Part shown: positions 1 through 11,000 of the stretch, one piece after another
How the letters are laid out: each line of letters begins with the position of its first letter
Position numbering within the stretch: the first letter of the stretch is position 1
From: Anarhynchus alexandrinus
Lineage: Eukaryota; Chordata; Aves; Charadriiformes; Charadriidae
DNA length: 64,000 bases
Assembly: GCA_008711295.1 (NCBI GenBank)
Contig: VUYV01000513.1
Location: 270,280-334,279, forward strand
Direction: 5' to 3'
Notes under the pieces: model-generated
Seen by the model: the letters and a program-made list of their open reading frames with translations, nothing else
Databases searched by the model: none
Told to the model about the DNA's origin: nothing
Position numbers and translations under genes: made by a program

Positions 1-75
1 CCACCAGTCCCTCTTTGTTTGTCAGTACTAGGTCCTGTAGTACACCTCTCCTTGTGGGCTCCTCCACCATCTGAG

Positions 76-720
76 TCAAAAGTTATCAACAATGCACTGG
101 AGGAACCTCCTGGACTGTACATGCCTAGTTGCGTAGCCTTCCCAGCAGATATCAGGGTAATTGAAGTCCCCCATGACAACCAAGGCCTGTGATTGTGAGG
201 CAATTCTCACCTGTCTGTAGAAGGCCTCATCAGCTTCCCCATCCTGATCGGTTGGCCTGTAATAACCACCCACAGCAGTGTCTCTCCTGTTACCCTGCCC
301 CTTGAGCAAGTTGAGAGCTTGTGGGTAAGGATCTTCATCCACCCCTAGGGAGAGCTTGATACATTCCGGTTGCTCTCTCACATAAAGAGCAACTCCACCA
401 CCTCACCTTGCTGGCCTATCTTTCTCAAAGAGAACATAGTGATCCATGACAGCATTCCAGTCATGTGAGCTATCCCACCATGTCTCAGTAATTGCAGCGA
501 GACCATGGCCCTGTGACCACACACAGATCTCTAATTCTTGTTTGTTCCCCATGCTGCGTGCATTAGTGTATAGGCATTTCGGAAAGGCCACTGAGTGTGT
601 AGTTTTTTCCCCTAGAGGGGTGGTAGGCCTTCCAAGTCTCAAAAATACTAGCACTCTGACCCACAAGTGCTGAGCTACTACTGCCAGGCACCTCTCTAGC
701 AAGCACAGTTTTGTGCCCAT
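76..720 (-). pseudogene. CR1 ORF2, AP-endonuclease N-terminal part
   Basis: The N-terminal half of the CR1 APE-type endonuclease, which nicks target DNA for target-primed reverse transcription. The first stretch (720-403) contains NARSMGNKQ and ITETWWDSSHDWN, the start of the domain. It stops at TGA 403-405 and the same frame continues from 381 with the [11 protein letters not shown] block, which holds the catalytic Asp/Asn signature. The stop sits where related copies have an Arg, consistent with CGA-to-TGA decay (inference). Near 76-80 the frame is lost again; the next frame continues with endonuclease-like residues to the window edge. So one nonsense change and one frameshift break an otherwise well preserved domain. 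Confidence 0.85.
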
Positions 721-732
721 CGCCCTTTGAAT

Positions 733-1245
733 CTAGTTTAAAGCTCTCTCAACGAGCCCTGCTAACTCTACTCCAAGAACCCTTTTCCCCCTACGAGATA
801 GGCTTTTCCCATCTGCTACCAGCAGGCCTGGTGTTCTGTAAATCAGGCCATGATCAAAGAACCCAAAGCCCTGCCAGTAGCACCAGACTCGGAGCCAGTC
901 ATTAACCTGCTGACTCTTCCTGTTTACCCCCTCAACATTCCCCGCAACTGGAGGGATAGAGAAGAACAAGACTTGTGTTCCCAATCCCTTGACCAGTCTT
1001 CCCAAGGCCCTGAAATCTCTTTTCATTGCCCTCTGACTTCTTCTCACTACATCATTGCCGCCTACCTGAAGGGCCAAAAGGGGATAACAATCTGATTGCT
1101 GTACCAGGGAAGGAAGCTTCATCTTCACACTGTTAACCTGGGCACCAGGGAAGCAGCAAACTTCCCTATATAGTGGGTCTGGTCTACATATCGGACCTTC
1201 CATTCCCTTGAGAAGTGAGTCACCTATTACAATGACCCATCTTTT
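733..1245 (-). pseudogene. CR1 ORF1, SGNH-esterase-like domain
   Basis: CR1 ORF1 proteins carry an SGNH/GDSL-type esterase domain thought to act with the retrotransposon RNP. The GDSLL block I is encoded just upstream of the first Met of the open stretch (about 1215-1245), so an ATG-based ORF (733-1203, 156 codons) misses it. Block III is seen as GGND about 48 residues into that ORF. Near the C-terminus comes the block V region, DGKSLSRRGKRVL, where the family usually has D-x-H; here the His position is Ser, so the catalytic triad looks broken. The ORF ends in a normal-looking position before the ORF2 start. It is the longest intact CR1 coding stretch in the left cluster, but I infer it is inactive. 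Confidence 0.85.
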
Positions 1246-1454
1246 GTTTTTGACTGAGGAGGTTTTGATTCAGGGGGTGGTCTGACTAGACCTCAATGAC
1301 ACCTCCTAGCTGGGAGGATTATCATTCTCACTGTTGTCCAGTTCCCCTTGCAGAGCACTGTATGTTTTCTGCAATGGCATCTGGCAAGGTGGGGTAGTCA
1401 GCGGTCAGATGCACCTGCGGCTCCTGTCACGTCAGGCAGGAACATCAAGTATTA

Positions 1455-3010
1455 ATATACATTGGCAAGATTCCCCTGAGCCTTCTTTTCTCCAGACCTA
1501 GGAAGCTGTTGGCATTCTTTACCATAAGGATACCTTATAGGCTCACGGTCAGCTTGCTGTCCACCAGGACCCCAAGGTCTTTCTCTGCAGAGCTTCATTT
1601 CAGCCAGTCAGCCTATTTCTCCAGCCTGTCCAGGTCCCTCAGAATGGCAACACCCAATTAGCCACTCCTCCCATTTTTATGCCGTCTACAAATCTGCTGA
1701 GGGTCCACTCTATCTCATCATCCAGGTCATCAATGAAGATATTAAGTAGTAGTTGCCCCAGTATTGACCCCTGGGCTATACCAGTAGTGACTTGCCTCCA
1801 ACTGGACTTTGTGTTGCTGATCAGAGCCTTCTGTATCCAACTGCTCATCCAGTATTTAGTCCATCTCTATGTCCACTCATATTTAATCATCTTATTTGAG
1901 GATGTTAAAGGGAGCCAGCATTAAAAGCCTTACTAAAGTAAAGGAAAACAACATCCACTGCTCTCCCTTTGTCCACCAAACTAGTCATCTCATTGTAGAG
2001 GACAATGAAGTTAGTCAAGCAGGATCTACCCTTTGTAACTCCACAGTGACTACTCCTTATGATTTTTTTGTTGTTCATATGCCCAGAAATGGTTTCCAGG
2101 ATTAGCCGTCCCATCATCTTGCCAGAGATTTCAGTGAAACTGATCAGCCTGTGGTTTCCTTGATAATTCTTCTTGCCCTTGAAGACAGAAGTGATAGATT
2201 TCAGGAACCTCTCCTAGCTGACATATTTCAGAGATCATCAAGAGCGGCCTTGACACCATCCAGGTCCCCCAGCGCTTACGGGTGCAAAGAGAAGGCCCCA
2301 TGGATTTCTGTATGTTCAGTCTGTATGTTCAGTTCATTTAAGTACTCACTCTCTTAGTCCTCCACTGAGAGGAAGTCTTCTTTGCTCTAGACTTTCCCTC
2401 TGGTCAGAGGCCTGAGATTCCTGAAAGACAGTACCAGTAAAGATAAGGGAAAGAAGTCATTGAGTATGTTAGCCTTTCCCATGTTGTTTGTCCAAAGTTT
2501 CCCTGCCTCCTGCAGAAGCTGTCCCACATTTTCCCTAGTTTTCCTTTTGGCTGTTTATGTACTTGAAGAAGCCTTTCTTGTTGTCTTTCACACCACTTGC
2601 CAGATTCAACTCCAGGTTTTCCTTGACTTTCCTGACCCCACCCCTGCATGATCAGAGAGAAACTCAATACCCCTCCACCCCTGCTTCCACCTCTTGTACA
2701 CTTACTTTTTAAGTCTGAATTCAGTTAGGAGCTCCTTGCTTACCCATGCAAACCTCCTGTCACCTTGTTTTGATTTTATACTTGACAGTGTAGACCTTTC
2801 TAGACCTTGGAGGCAGTGATCCTTGAGTATCAACCAGCTCTGTTAGATCCTTCTTGTCTCAAGGGCAATATCACATGGGCTTTTTCGAAGCAGATCTCTG
2901 CAGATGTTGAAGTGTCCTCTCCTGAAATCCATGGTTGTGGTCCTGCTTTTCACCTTGCTCCCTTCTGTTCAGATCCTGAATTGAACTCCAGCACTCCCTG
3001 AGTCTTGCAT
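1455..3010 (-). mobile_element. CR1 LINE fragment C2 (endonuclease C-terminus to RT)
   Basis: A second, more decayed minus-strand CR1. Reading from 3010 downward it covers the end of the endonuclease (about 3010-2790), the linker (around 2667-2404), the RT fingers/palm (2117-1639) and, after deletions, short pieces matching the later [10 protein letters not shown] and LEKRRLRG blocks (about 1600-1460). No CR1 3' tail is present at its low-coordinate end. It cannot be the continuation of C1, because C1 lies downstream on the same strand and begins again with ORF1. Boundaries are approximate. Confidence 0.85.
1639..2117 (-). pseudogene. CR1 reverse transcriptase core, degraded
   Basis: Two minus-strand stretches encode the RT palm of a CR1 ORF2. 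The upper one (2117-1905) contains GVTKGRSCLTN followed by LVDKGRAVDVVFLYFSKAF, the region with the first catalytic Asp. The lower one (1848-1639) contains the AQGSILG block (family PQGSVLGP) and NIFIDDLDDEIEWTLSRF. The catalytic FADD box reads FVDG, so the Asp pair is lost. The two parts are in different frames or separated by stops. It is clearly dead. Confidence 0.85.
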
Positions 3011-3199
3011 TCTCCTTCTGAAGCCCCATCTGGGTCCAAAAGACTTACAGTAAAGCAACAGTTACTCCAGCAGCACCTGGGGACTGTGTCCTGTGACCAC
3101 CATAGCTAAGGATGTGCACACATGACACAAAAAAGTCTGCTGGTATCTTCTTTGCACACTACTGGTCTGGTTGCTGACTACCTCTGTGAGCTGCTCTTT

Positions 3200-3795
3200 C
3201 ACAGAATCACAGAATTTTCAGAGTTGGAAGGGACCTCTAGAGATCATCTAGTCCAACTCCCCTGCCAAAGCAGGATTGCCTACAGCACATTACGCAGGAC
3301 TGCATCCAGGTGGGTCTTGAAACTCTCCAAAGAAGGGGACTCCACAACCTCCCTGGGCAGCCTGTGCCACTGCTCTGTCACCCGAACCGTAAAGAAGTTT
3401 TTCCATGCATTTGAACAGAACTTCCTATGTTCCACCTTGTGCCCATTGCCCCTTGTCCTGTCACTGGGAACCACTGAAAAGAGTCTGGCTCCATCCTCCT
3501 TCAACCCACCCTTTAGATACTTGTATGCCATAATAAGGTCTCCCCTCAGCCTTCTCTTCTTCAGGCTAAAGAGTCCCAGCTCACTCAGCCTTTCCTCATA
3601 AGGGAGGTGCTCCAATCCCTCAGTCATCTTAGTTGCCCTACACTGGACTCTCTCCAGCAGTTCCCTGTCCCTCTCGAACTGGGGAGCCCAGAACTGGACA
3701 CAGTATTCCAGTTGTGGCCTCACCAGTGCAGAGTAGAGGGGAAGAATGACATCCCTCAACCTACTGGCCACACTCTTCCCTATGCAGCCCAGCCT
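3200..3795 (-). mobile_element. CR1 LINE fragment C3 (3' end)
   Basis: A typical 5'-truncated CR1. The 3' terminus is at about 3200 (reads as repeated CACAGAAT on the plus strand), followed by the conserved 3' UTR block (AGTTGGAAGGGACCTC, 3221-3236) and the C-terminal RT coding region to about 3795. The 3' UTR matches fragment C6 (22509-22838) better than the other copies, so C3 and C6 belong to one subfamily. Homology stops near 3795 at the LGCI block. Confidence 0.95.
3280..3771 (-). pseudogene. CR1 ORF2 C-terminal region, open reading frame kept
   Basis: A 163-codon open stretch encoding the C-terminal end of CR1 ORF2, past the RT catalytic core. It shows the [19 protein letters not shown] block, the cysteine-bearing [14 protein letters not shown] block, [17 protein letters not shown], and ends with the usual [20 protein letters not shown] segment. 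The frame is intact down to the normal stop, which indicates a younger copy than C2. As a 5'-truncated insertion without a promoter or catalytic domain it should not make a functional protein. Confidence 0.9.
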
Positions 3796-5036
3796 GGCTT
3801 CACTTTGAGCCTGGCTCTTATATAGGCCTCCCCTAGCACAGGCTTAAAGGGTATTTGACCCTCCCTAATCAGTGGCCAGCTAGAACAAAGGCTGCAGGCA
3901 CCCTTTGATCAAGGGCAGCTGACAGATTTTGTTAGAAACTGCTAGAGCTACCATTACCTTACCCTTAGCCTTAACTAACAGCCACAGATACCCTCACATT
4001 TCTTTGAGGGGTCCAGATCCCAGACAAAATGCCCAGAAGCTCCAGAAAATCTCAAAGAAGGAGGCCAGAAACTGCTGCATGAACTGCAACATCTGTGAGG
4101 TCTGGCTCTTATATAGACCTGAGACCATGTTTTGTTTTAGAGAAACTTCAGAAAAAAGCCCAGAAGTGAAATGACTTCCAGGCAGTATTGACTATCACTG
4201 AACCATGACCCATGTGTGAATGTTGGAGTTACGTTATTTGATACTGGAGACATGCTCCATGTTTTCCAGGAAGAAAGGAGTAATGATCAGTCTACGAGTG
4301 CAAATGGCATAAACACTGTAATCACACTGCAAGCCAAACTAGCACCTGCTGTTAGGTCCTTTCCTTGTCCCCCTCTAGCAATAGTTTTATGTATTTAATT
4401 TTTGTCCCAGGTACAACACTTTGTCAGAAATAGGGACATCTAGGAATGGAAATCCTGGTCCTACTGAAAGCTACATCAAAATTCCTGATAAATTCTGCAA
4501 GTCAGTGACAAGCCATCCCACTGCATTAAAGGAACTACTTTTTTATGCTCTGCTTGTATTGTTATACTGCACCCATCACTGTGGAATCTCAAATCTCCAA
4601 CCTGAGTATGGATAAATTAATTCTGAAGCTGTTTTTCAGAGCAATGAACTGAAAACAAAAGGCCCAAGAGTTTTTGGAGGCAGACAGCAGAAACGGAATT
4701 TCTGTCTTGTGCCCTCAGGGAAACAAGAATTCAAAATTCTATGGCATGCTTTGAAAATACAATATTTAGGATAAGATATGTATTATTTGACTTTAGGCAT
4801 CAACAATTCAGTGATGATAACTCAAGTTAGTAATTGGTGATCAGACTACTGTCAATGGAAAGTGACAGATATTTTTATAGGAAAATTCAACTTTTCCACA
4901 GATAAACATGGAAAATTTGTGGGATGAATAACTATTGGGAGATACCTCTCTCTCCTTTGAGTATAGCAAGAATATATACAGGTAGTTTAGACCAGACACC
5001 TACATTTTAGAAATATGAAGTGAGATGAACATTATT
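3796..5036. other. Gene-free stretch with a 19-bp direct repeat
   Basis: No gene or known repeat recognised. The sequence at 3811-3829 recurs at 4102-4120 with one mismatch in 19 positions; both copies contain CTTATATAG. ORFs here are short and lack protein-like composition. Confidence 0.6.
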
Positions 5037-5327
5037 TGGTTACCCACTAGTAACAAGCGATACGACAAGAGGAAATGGCCTCAAGTGATGCCAGGGGAGG
5101 TTTAGATCGTATATTAGGAAAAAGTTCTTCACAGAAAGGGTTGTTAAGCACTGGAACAGGCTGCCCAGAGAAGTGGTGAAGTCACCATCCCTGGAGGTAT
5201 TGAAAAGATGGGTAGACATGGTGCTTAGAGACATGGTTTAGTAGGGGTTTTTAGCAGTGTTATGTTGATGGTTGGACTTGATGATCTTGAAGGTCCCTTC
5301 CAACCTAGACGATTTTATGATTCTATG
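5037..5327 (+). mobile_element. CR1 LINE fragment C4 (3' end)
   Basis: A short 5'-truncated CR1 on the plus strand. It encodes the last about 60 codons of ORF2 (RTRGNGLK, then [19 protein letters not shown], then SPSLEVLKR) with one internal TGA at about 5074-5076, and ends with the 3' UTR block GGTCCCTTCCAACCTAGA and a GATTTTATGATTCTATGG tail. It belongs to the same subfamily as C7 (24235-24530) and C8 (30553-31730), judged by the shared 3' UTR wording. Confidence 0.95.
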
Positions 5328-7847
5328 GAGAGACAGAAACATAGTCCCATAGGTTTTGTTTTCAATACATCTTCAAGCAAAGCAATCCTGGTCAATATTT
5401 GAATGGGTGACTGCTGTGGATCACAGGAATTGCAGCAAACAGAATTAGTATTGAAAATACTCTTCATGAATCATCACTGAAACACCACACCAAGTTGTTC
5501 GATGCTAGGTGCTCTGCTCAAGATGAGCCATAAAACAGCTAATGATCTTTCATGCACAATAAAAAACCTGTGTCCTCTTCACAACAGGAGCAGTGAAGAT
5601 AGCCCCAGTGGCTTGTTTTTCTTCCAGGTGAATAATTGCGTACTACATGCTACCTTTCCCTGCAATGGAGGAGACACTGCTTGCATAACATTGCTGTGCT
5701 TCGGTTACAGACTGCTGCACTTCAAGGTTAGGCTTCTTTACTGCATATGTCCTGCAGTAAAATCTGTGATCCAAGAGAAGACAGACAACTGTAGACTCAA
5801 CAAGAGGTGTTTCTTTTTTGATATTCTACTAAAAAAAGAAGCATTGAGTGGTTCCCTTGGGAAACCATCTCCCAAATACACTGATTTCTGAGGTCTGTAT
5901 CACTGAAGGCTTGACTAATCACATTTGTAAGGTCTTTATTTCCTTCCCAGCTCCTCCAGAAGCAGAGCTGCTGTTGGATGCGTTCCCATCACAGGCCCCA
6001 GTGACATCTGCATCAATTAGTAGTGCTTTCACAAGTATTAACTCCAGCATGAACTCTGAAATTTTTGAAATCTGTTGTGCCAACAGGGAAATAAAAAGGG
6101 GAGTATCTGGGAAGTGAGAGGAATATCATGAAGACTGTCAAGAAAACCTTTGTACTTGCATCTCTCTTTTCTCCCTCCTCGAGTTGGTTAATGTTGAGGA
6201 GTGGATTTTGCAAGGTGTGTTCCAGCATCTATGGCTGAAAGGAACTCTCCCAGAAATGTCACTCAGTCATTAGTGCCTGCAATTCCCCCTTGTCTGAAAT
6301 TATATAAAATTAATATAGGTTTTAGCCATTTCCAAAATGTGTTCATCCAATATTTAAGCTTTCAAAGTGATTATAAGGTTGGACAGGGTTGTTCTTTGGC
6401 TTCTGGCTCTAGGAACCTGAAATACCACTGTATAATTTGAGAAAGAAAATCAACTGTTCTGATACATAAACCCCAGGCACATGTCTGTCTTTGAATAATA
6501 TATCAAGGATCTCAGAATAAAATCTCTTAATAATTTAACCATCAGCCCAGAATCTTACATTGTGGATATCTGCCAAAAAGACATAAGGGCAAGATGGATG
6601 TTTAGATACACTTTGTACCCACTGATGTTAAAGCTACCTAAATGGATGTAAACCATGACTAGTGAGATTCCTATCTCAGATCTGGACTGGTGGAAGTTTA
6701 ACATGGGGGAGTCTGGTTATAGGGAGAAAAAAAGAACCCAGCACAGATTAGTGAGCAAATCAATGATCTGGGAATTGGAATATTTGGGCTATATTCCCAG
6801 TCCTGGCCATGGCCTATTGTCCTTCACCAATTCCTATTTTCCTTCTTTTCTCTTACAAAATTTCTCTATTTAGGTGGCAGAACAGAATTGAAGAGAACAC
6901 TTCTATGCCTATGGGCAACGACTGCTCCCTCAGCTAATTCTACTTTGTCTAACATAAAATGAACATGCAGTCTTGGAGAAAGGGACCAGGCAATTGCACT
7001 GACCAGTGGAGTACAGGATCCCTCTTCAGCTCCATCTCCTGCTCTGGGCCCATGAATTTTACATTGTTGGCTACACGGTCATTCAGCTTCAACAGAGGAG
7101 TGGAGAGAAAAAGATTGTCTCCTATTCCACCCCCCTGCTAGATCCACTTCATGCACAGTTACCTCCGTGCGAGGTTATTACACAGCTCGGTGTAGCAGCA
7201 ATCTACCAGACACTCAGCAGTTACAGAAGACAGAACTTCAGCTACCCATTACCAAATATATGACTTAGGCTCCTAAGTCAAGGAACAATTTCAGACTCTG
7301 CAACTCAACTATACATAGCAACATGTAAAATATTTTATATTTCACTTCAAAAAAAAACCCAAACAAACAAAAACCAAACAATGCCTGGCTTAGAAATCTA
7401 ATTTCATGCACTTTCTTTTGTGTATTTCCTATTGGATCACAGAGTTAAATTATCCAGCATGCTGGCCTTGGTGTTCGCCGTCCACTAGCCTTCATCACCA
7501 TAACTCTGTAGAGAGGACAGGCGGTAAACAAATCAGGTGTATGGCACAATCCCACCAACAGTTATAGCAGCACCATTAAGATAGCAGTGAACTGGATCGT
7601 GATGTAAGAACCAGCAGCAAGAGAGAAACTTCTTATGACAGCTTCACTGCCAAAGCAAACAAATCTCACCATCACCCCTTAAGTCATAGGTAACAGTGAG
7701 CACAGCTTTTTTTTTTTAAACAACTGCATCCAGAAACCAGAGAAGGCAAGGGAATCGGATGACCCACATACCTTCATAAAAGGGAAGAATTTCTTTCCAT
7801 AAGGAAGTTCATTGTTCAACTGCATGCAAGTCACTGACTGTTGCCAA
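5328..7847. other. Gene-free AT-rich stretch
   Basis: No gene or mobile element recognised. The only simple-sequence feature is an A-rich run with AAAC units at 7349-7380. Open frames are at most 129 codons and do not resemble proteins I know. Confidence 0.6.
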
Positions 7848-7920
7848 ATTTATGCTTATATTTATGTTTATGCTTATGCTTATGCTTATATTTATATTTA
7901 TTTACATTTATATTCTTATC
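7848..7920. repeat. TTTATR/TATGCT simple repeat
   Basis: Low-complexity tract of alternating TTTATATTTA and TATGCTTATGCT units, an imperfect 6-bp microsatellite. It gives a spurious Met-Leu-Ile/Phe-rich frame. Confidence 0.85.
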
Positions 7921-7962
7921 TGTCTGAATTTCATTTTTTCAAAACTCAGGAGCTCATTCAAT

Positions 7963-8009
7963 CCTGAAATGAAATGTTTCATTTCAGGACAAAATGAAAT
8001 GTTTCATTT
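7963..8009. repeat. Two adjacent hairpins (inverted repeats)
   Basis: At 7963-7988 a perfect 12-bp inverted repeat, CCTGAAATGAAA and TTTCATTTCAGG, flanks the dinucleotide TG. At 7992-8009 the same theme recurs with 8-bp arms (AAATGAAA/TTTCATTT) around another TG, the two centres lying 25 bp apart. The second unit looks like a tandem copy of the first. The function is unknown. Confidence 0.85.
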
Positions 8010-11000
8010 CAGATTCAAGCTTCTTTTGGGATGAAAGTGGAAGTCTGAAGCAGAACACTTCATCTTGAATCAAGTGATTTAGCATTCCCTGAATGGCTTT
8101 TGCTGCTTTTTACATCTGAAGCTGCTAAAACTGAGACAACTGAGAAAAATATTTTAGTGTTGACAAAGCTTCATCTTTTTTTTTTTCCCTGAAAAAAATT
8201 GATTCAATTAATAGATACTGGCTAGTTTTATTAGGATTGCACACAGCTATCAAGGTCTATCCACAGATACCTGCGAAAAATTGATTCCCATTGCTCAGCT
8301 GTATATCTTGAATTTGTGGTTAATGTGGACACAGCAAAAAATTACTTGAGAACTCTCCCTCAGCAGGCACAGAGGCCCTTCTGTATCTTCAGATATTGTT
8401 AACTTGCTTCTCGTAGGATGTGTAACAGCAATTCAACCATTTCCAAAAAAAGCCTTCTGTCTTTAGGGGCCACCCTATCTTGTCAGGTTGACAGGATCTC
8501 AGTTTCACCCTTCAAGAACCAGACTAAAGAGGCAACCGCTCCTTAAAACCACCCTGTTCCAACACAGAGACCACTGACTGTTTAGGTCCCAGTGGTGTCT
8601 CCTCCCTTCTTCTGGGTGGCTCTAAGCCAACTCAGCAAAGCCTGACAGGAGTACTGCAAGGTCTGGCAGCAAACCAGAAAACAATAAATAATTTCTAGGT
8701 GTGAGTGATCCCAAAAGATGCCGAGGGTTACAGGGATCTTTCTAACAGCAGTCAGAAACATCATTTGTTTTTTCCCCTATCAAATAGCTGTTTGCTTGTC
8801 TGTAACAGCCTGGCTTGCATGTTTTCCTGTATTTATTAAAATCAGTGGTTACAGGTAGGTTCTGGAAACGGAATAATTGAACAGTTTGTGAAATAAAGGC
8901 TGAACCCCCCAAACTCCCTCAAGCAATGGCTCCATTGTAGCAAATTTTCCAGTGCTGGAACTGTTGAGAGGTGCCTCCTTAATTTGTACTTGAATAAAGC
9001 TATCCAAAAGTGACATGAAAAGAGCAAATAATGGTTGATGCAGAGCAAATGCATCAGACAAACTCTCTCCTACAACTACACATGTGAGTATCTTTGGAGA
9101 CCAGGGGGATTAATCCGCAGATGGTAAATTGTCTGACATGTATGCAAGCTGACAAGAGTTTTCAACCTTCAATTATTGTACTAAATAATTTTCTATTTAA
9201 TGCAAGATTTCTGTCCCTGAACTTGGCTTTACATTATTATTTGTTAGAGGGCTACTGTCAGCTTCAGGGCTAAAGTACTCCTGAGACTGAAAATTGCCAT
9301 TTGCAGCTACTGGTTGAAAGAGAGAAGATAAAATTAGAATCTGAGATGACTTCACTTGTTCAGGTGAAGTCACAAATCGGCCCTAGAGGCAGATACTCTG
9401 GAACAAAATCGACCAACAGAAATGTTACTGAGCTGCTCTTCGATCATAATTTCGCTGCAGTCAGTACTGTAAACACCAAGCACACAGATGGCAAAGCATC
9501 AGTGTCAGCTGTGAACGCTGCCTGTGAGCTATTGGAAACACTCATTTTCTCATTCCTCCTTCCACCCTGGTGCAACTCCTCTGCTGCAAAGCTGACACAG
9601 ACCTGCAGGAGGGGAACCAAATTCACAACGAAAGCCTGGGGAGCTTTAGTCTCTAACCACAGAGTGGGAGAGGGCTTGCTGCATCCTAAAATCCAGGTCA
9701 AAACAGGGAATTATTGCTATTTTTCACTTGTAAAGAGGAGAGCTCTTTGGGGAAAGGCAGATTGGACAAACACTTTGTAAGACACAGCTGCAGTGAACCA
9801 TCAGACAGTGAGTTCCCAGGGGCACTGGAGGCAGATACGTACGGGAACCTCAGAGGAGGAAAAGCAGCTTTGGGAGACCGGTGCTGCTAAGAGCTGCTGT
9901 AAATGTGAACCACGACCTTGTATCTGTTATGAGGCTCTTCTGTTGTTCACATAGTTGGCGAGATGTCTTGTTGCTGTGTATGTTCTCCCCTTTAGGAAGA
10001 AAGAGAAATGCTCCCAAGCTGTTTTCAATTTGAAGTCACTTTTACCTCAAAACGGTCAATACACCCTTCAAAAGCCAAGCTCGTCACTCACTCTCAGCAA
10101 TGTTCTTTCCTTTCATCCTCTGTCGAAAAAAAAAGAGCATGGACTGCTTGTCCTGAAGCTTAAAAAAAAATAAGCAGTGCTGGCACCCCAGCACCATTTG
10201 CTGGGTTAACTGAAGGACTTCATAGCATGACATGCAAGCAGTAACAGGTCTTAATCTTACTCAGCATAGAAAGTGTGAATAATGTCAGCCAAATATTTAT
10301 GAATCCAATCAAAATTAGCCTACAGACAGTGTTCTGTTATCTGCTTGCCAGTAAATCTACTCTTTGAACAGGAAATAAATCACTGTGGTAAGGGTACCAT
10401 ATTTTATTTTTGCCATTTTTTGTTAAATATTTCCTTTCCACAAAGGAATAGGTTGACTGTTGAAGATAAAACAAGTTTGCAGCAGGTGTTGCAAAATATA
10501 TAGTGCGAGCTGACAGCCAAAGCTGCCTCTGCGGACAGATAAATGCACCTCAGCACAAGCAGCAATGCTAAAGTTCATTTAAGGACCCAACAAAATAACT
10601 GACCAAGCAGAGAGTAAATTTCGAAAGGAAAGGTGAAATGTCTTTTCATACCATCATACAAGCTGCTCAGAGGAAAACAAATGCATCGTCAGGGTACCTC
10701 CCACACAGTTTTCTTTTCTTGGCAGCATGTAGAAATGGCATTGGAGGGATGACACCTATAACCGAGCTTAAGACCCATTATTTGGCTGCCATTGAGTGGC
10801 TTTAACTAGTCAGCCACTGAACCCTAAGTATAAAAATACACTTGGCCTCTCCACAAAAATAAGAAAAAAAAATTGGCATATGCTCAGGTGAGAGCTCTGC
10901 TATGGCATGTTGAAGTAAAAAAGGACAAGATTAATTCTGATGCATCCCTTCCCAGTCTTCATTGCTGTCACCTTTTATTCTTGTCTAGCAACTTTTTATC

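Larger units (their letters stand above)
1..1440 (-). mobile_element. CR1 LINE fragment C1 (ORF1 esterase plus start of ORF2 endonuclease)
   Basis: This is a long CR1 non-LTR retrotransposon piece read on the minus strand and cut by the left window edge. On that strand the order is the normal CR1 order: the C-terminal part of ORF1 with an SGNH-esterase fold, then the ORF2 endonuclease. The lowest coordinates still encode endonuclease, so the RT half should lie left of the window. Damage is light: one in-frame TGA at 403-405 and one apparent single-base deletion near 76-80. The right boundary near 1440 is approximate because the 5' part is not clearly recognisable. Confidence 0.92.

Noticed and set aside
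5040..5234. Minus-strand frame of 64 codons, with similar ones at 24217-24438 and, on the plus strand, 30651-30890
   Set aside because: These are antisense translations of CR1 3' ends and are similar only because the CR1 copies are.
9301..9780. 159-codon plus-strand frame
   Set aside because: No recognisable domain, no splice or promoter context, and an overlapping frame on the other strand is almost as long; chance is sufficient.
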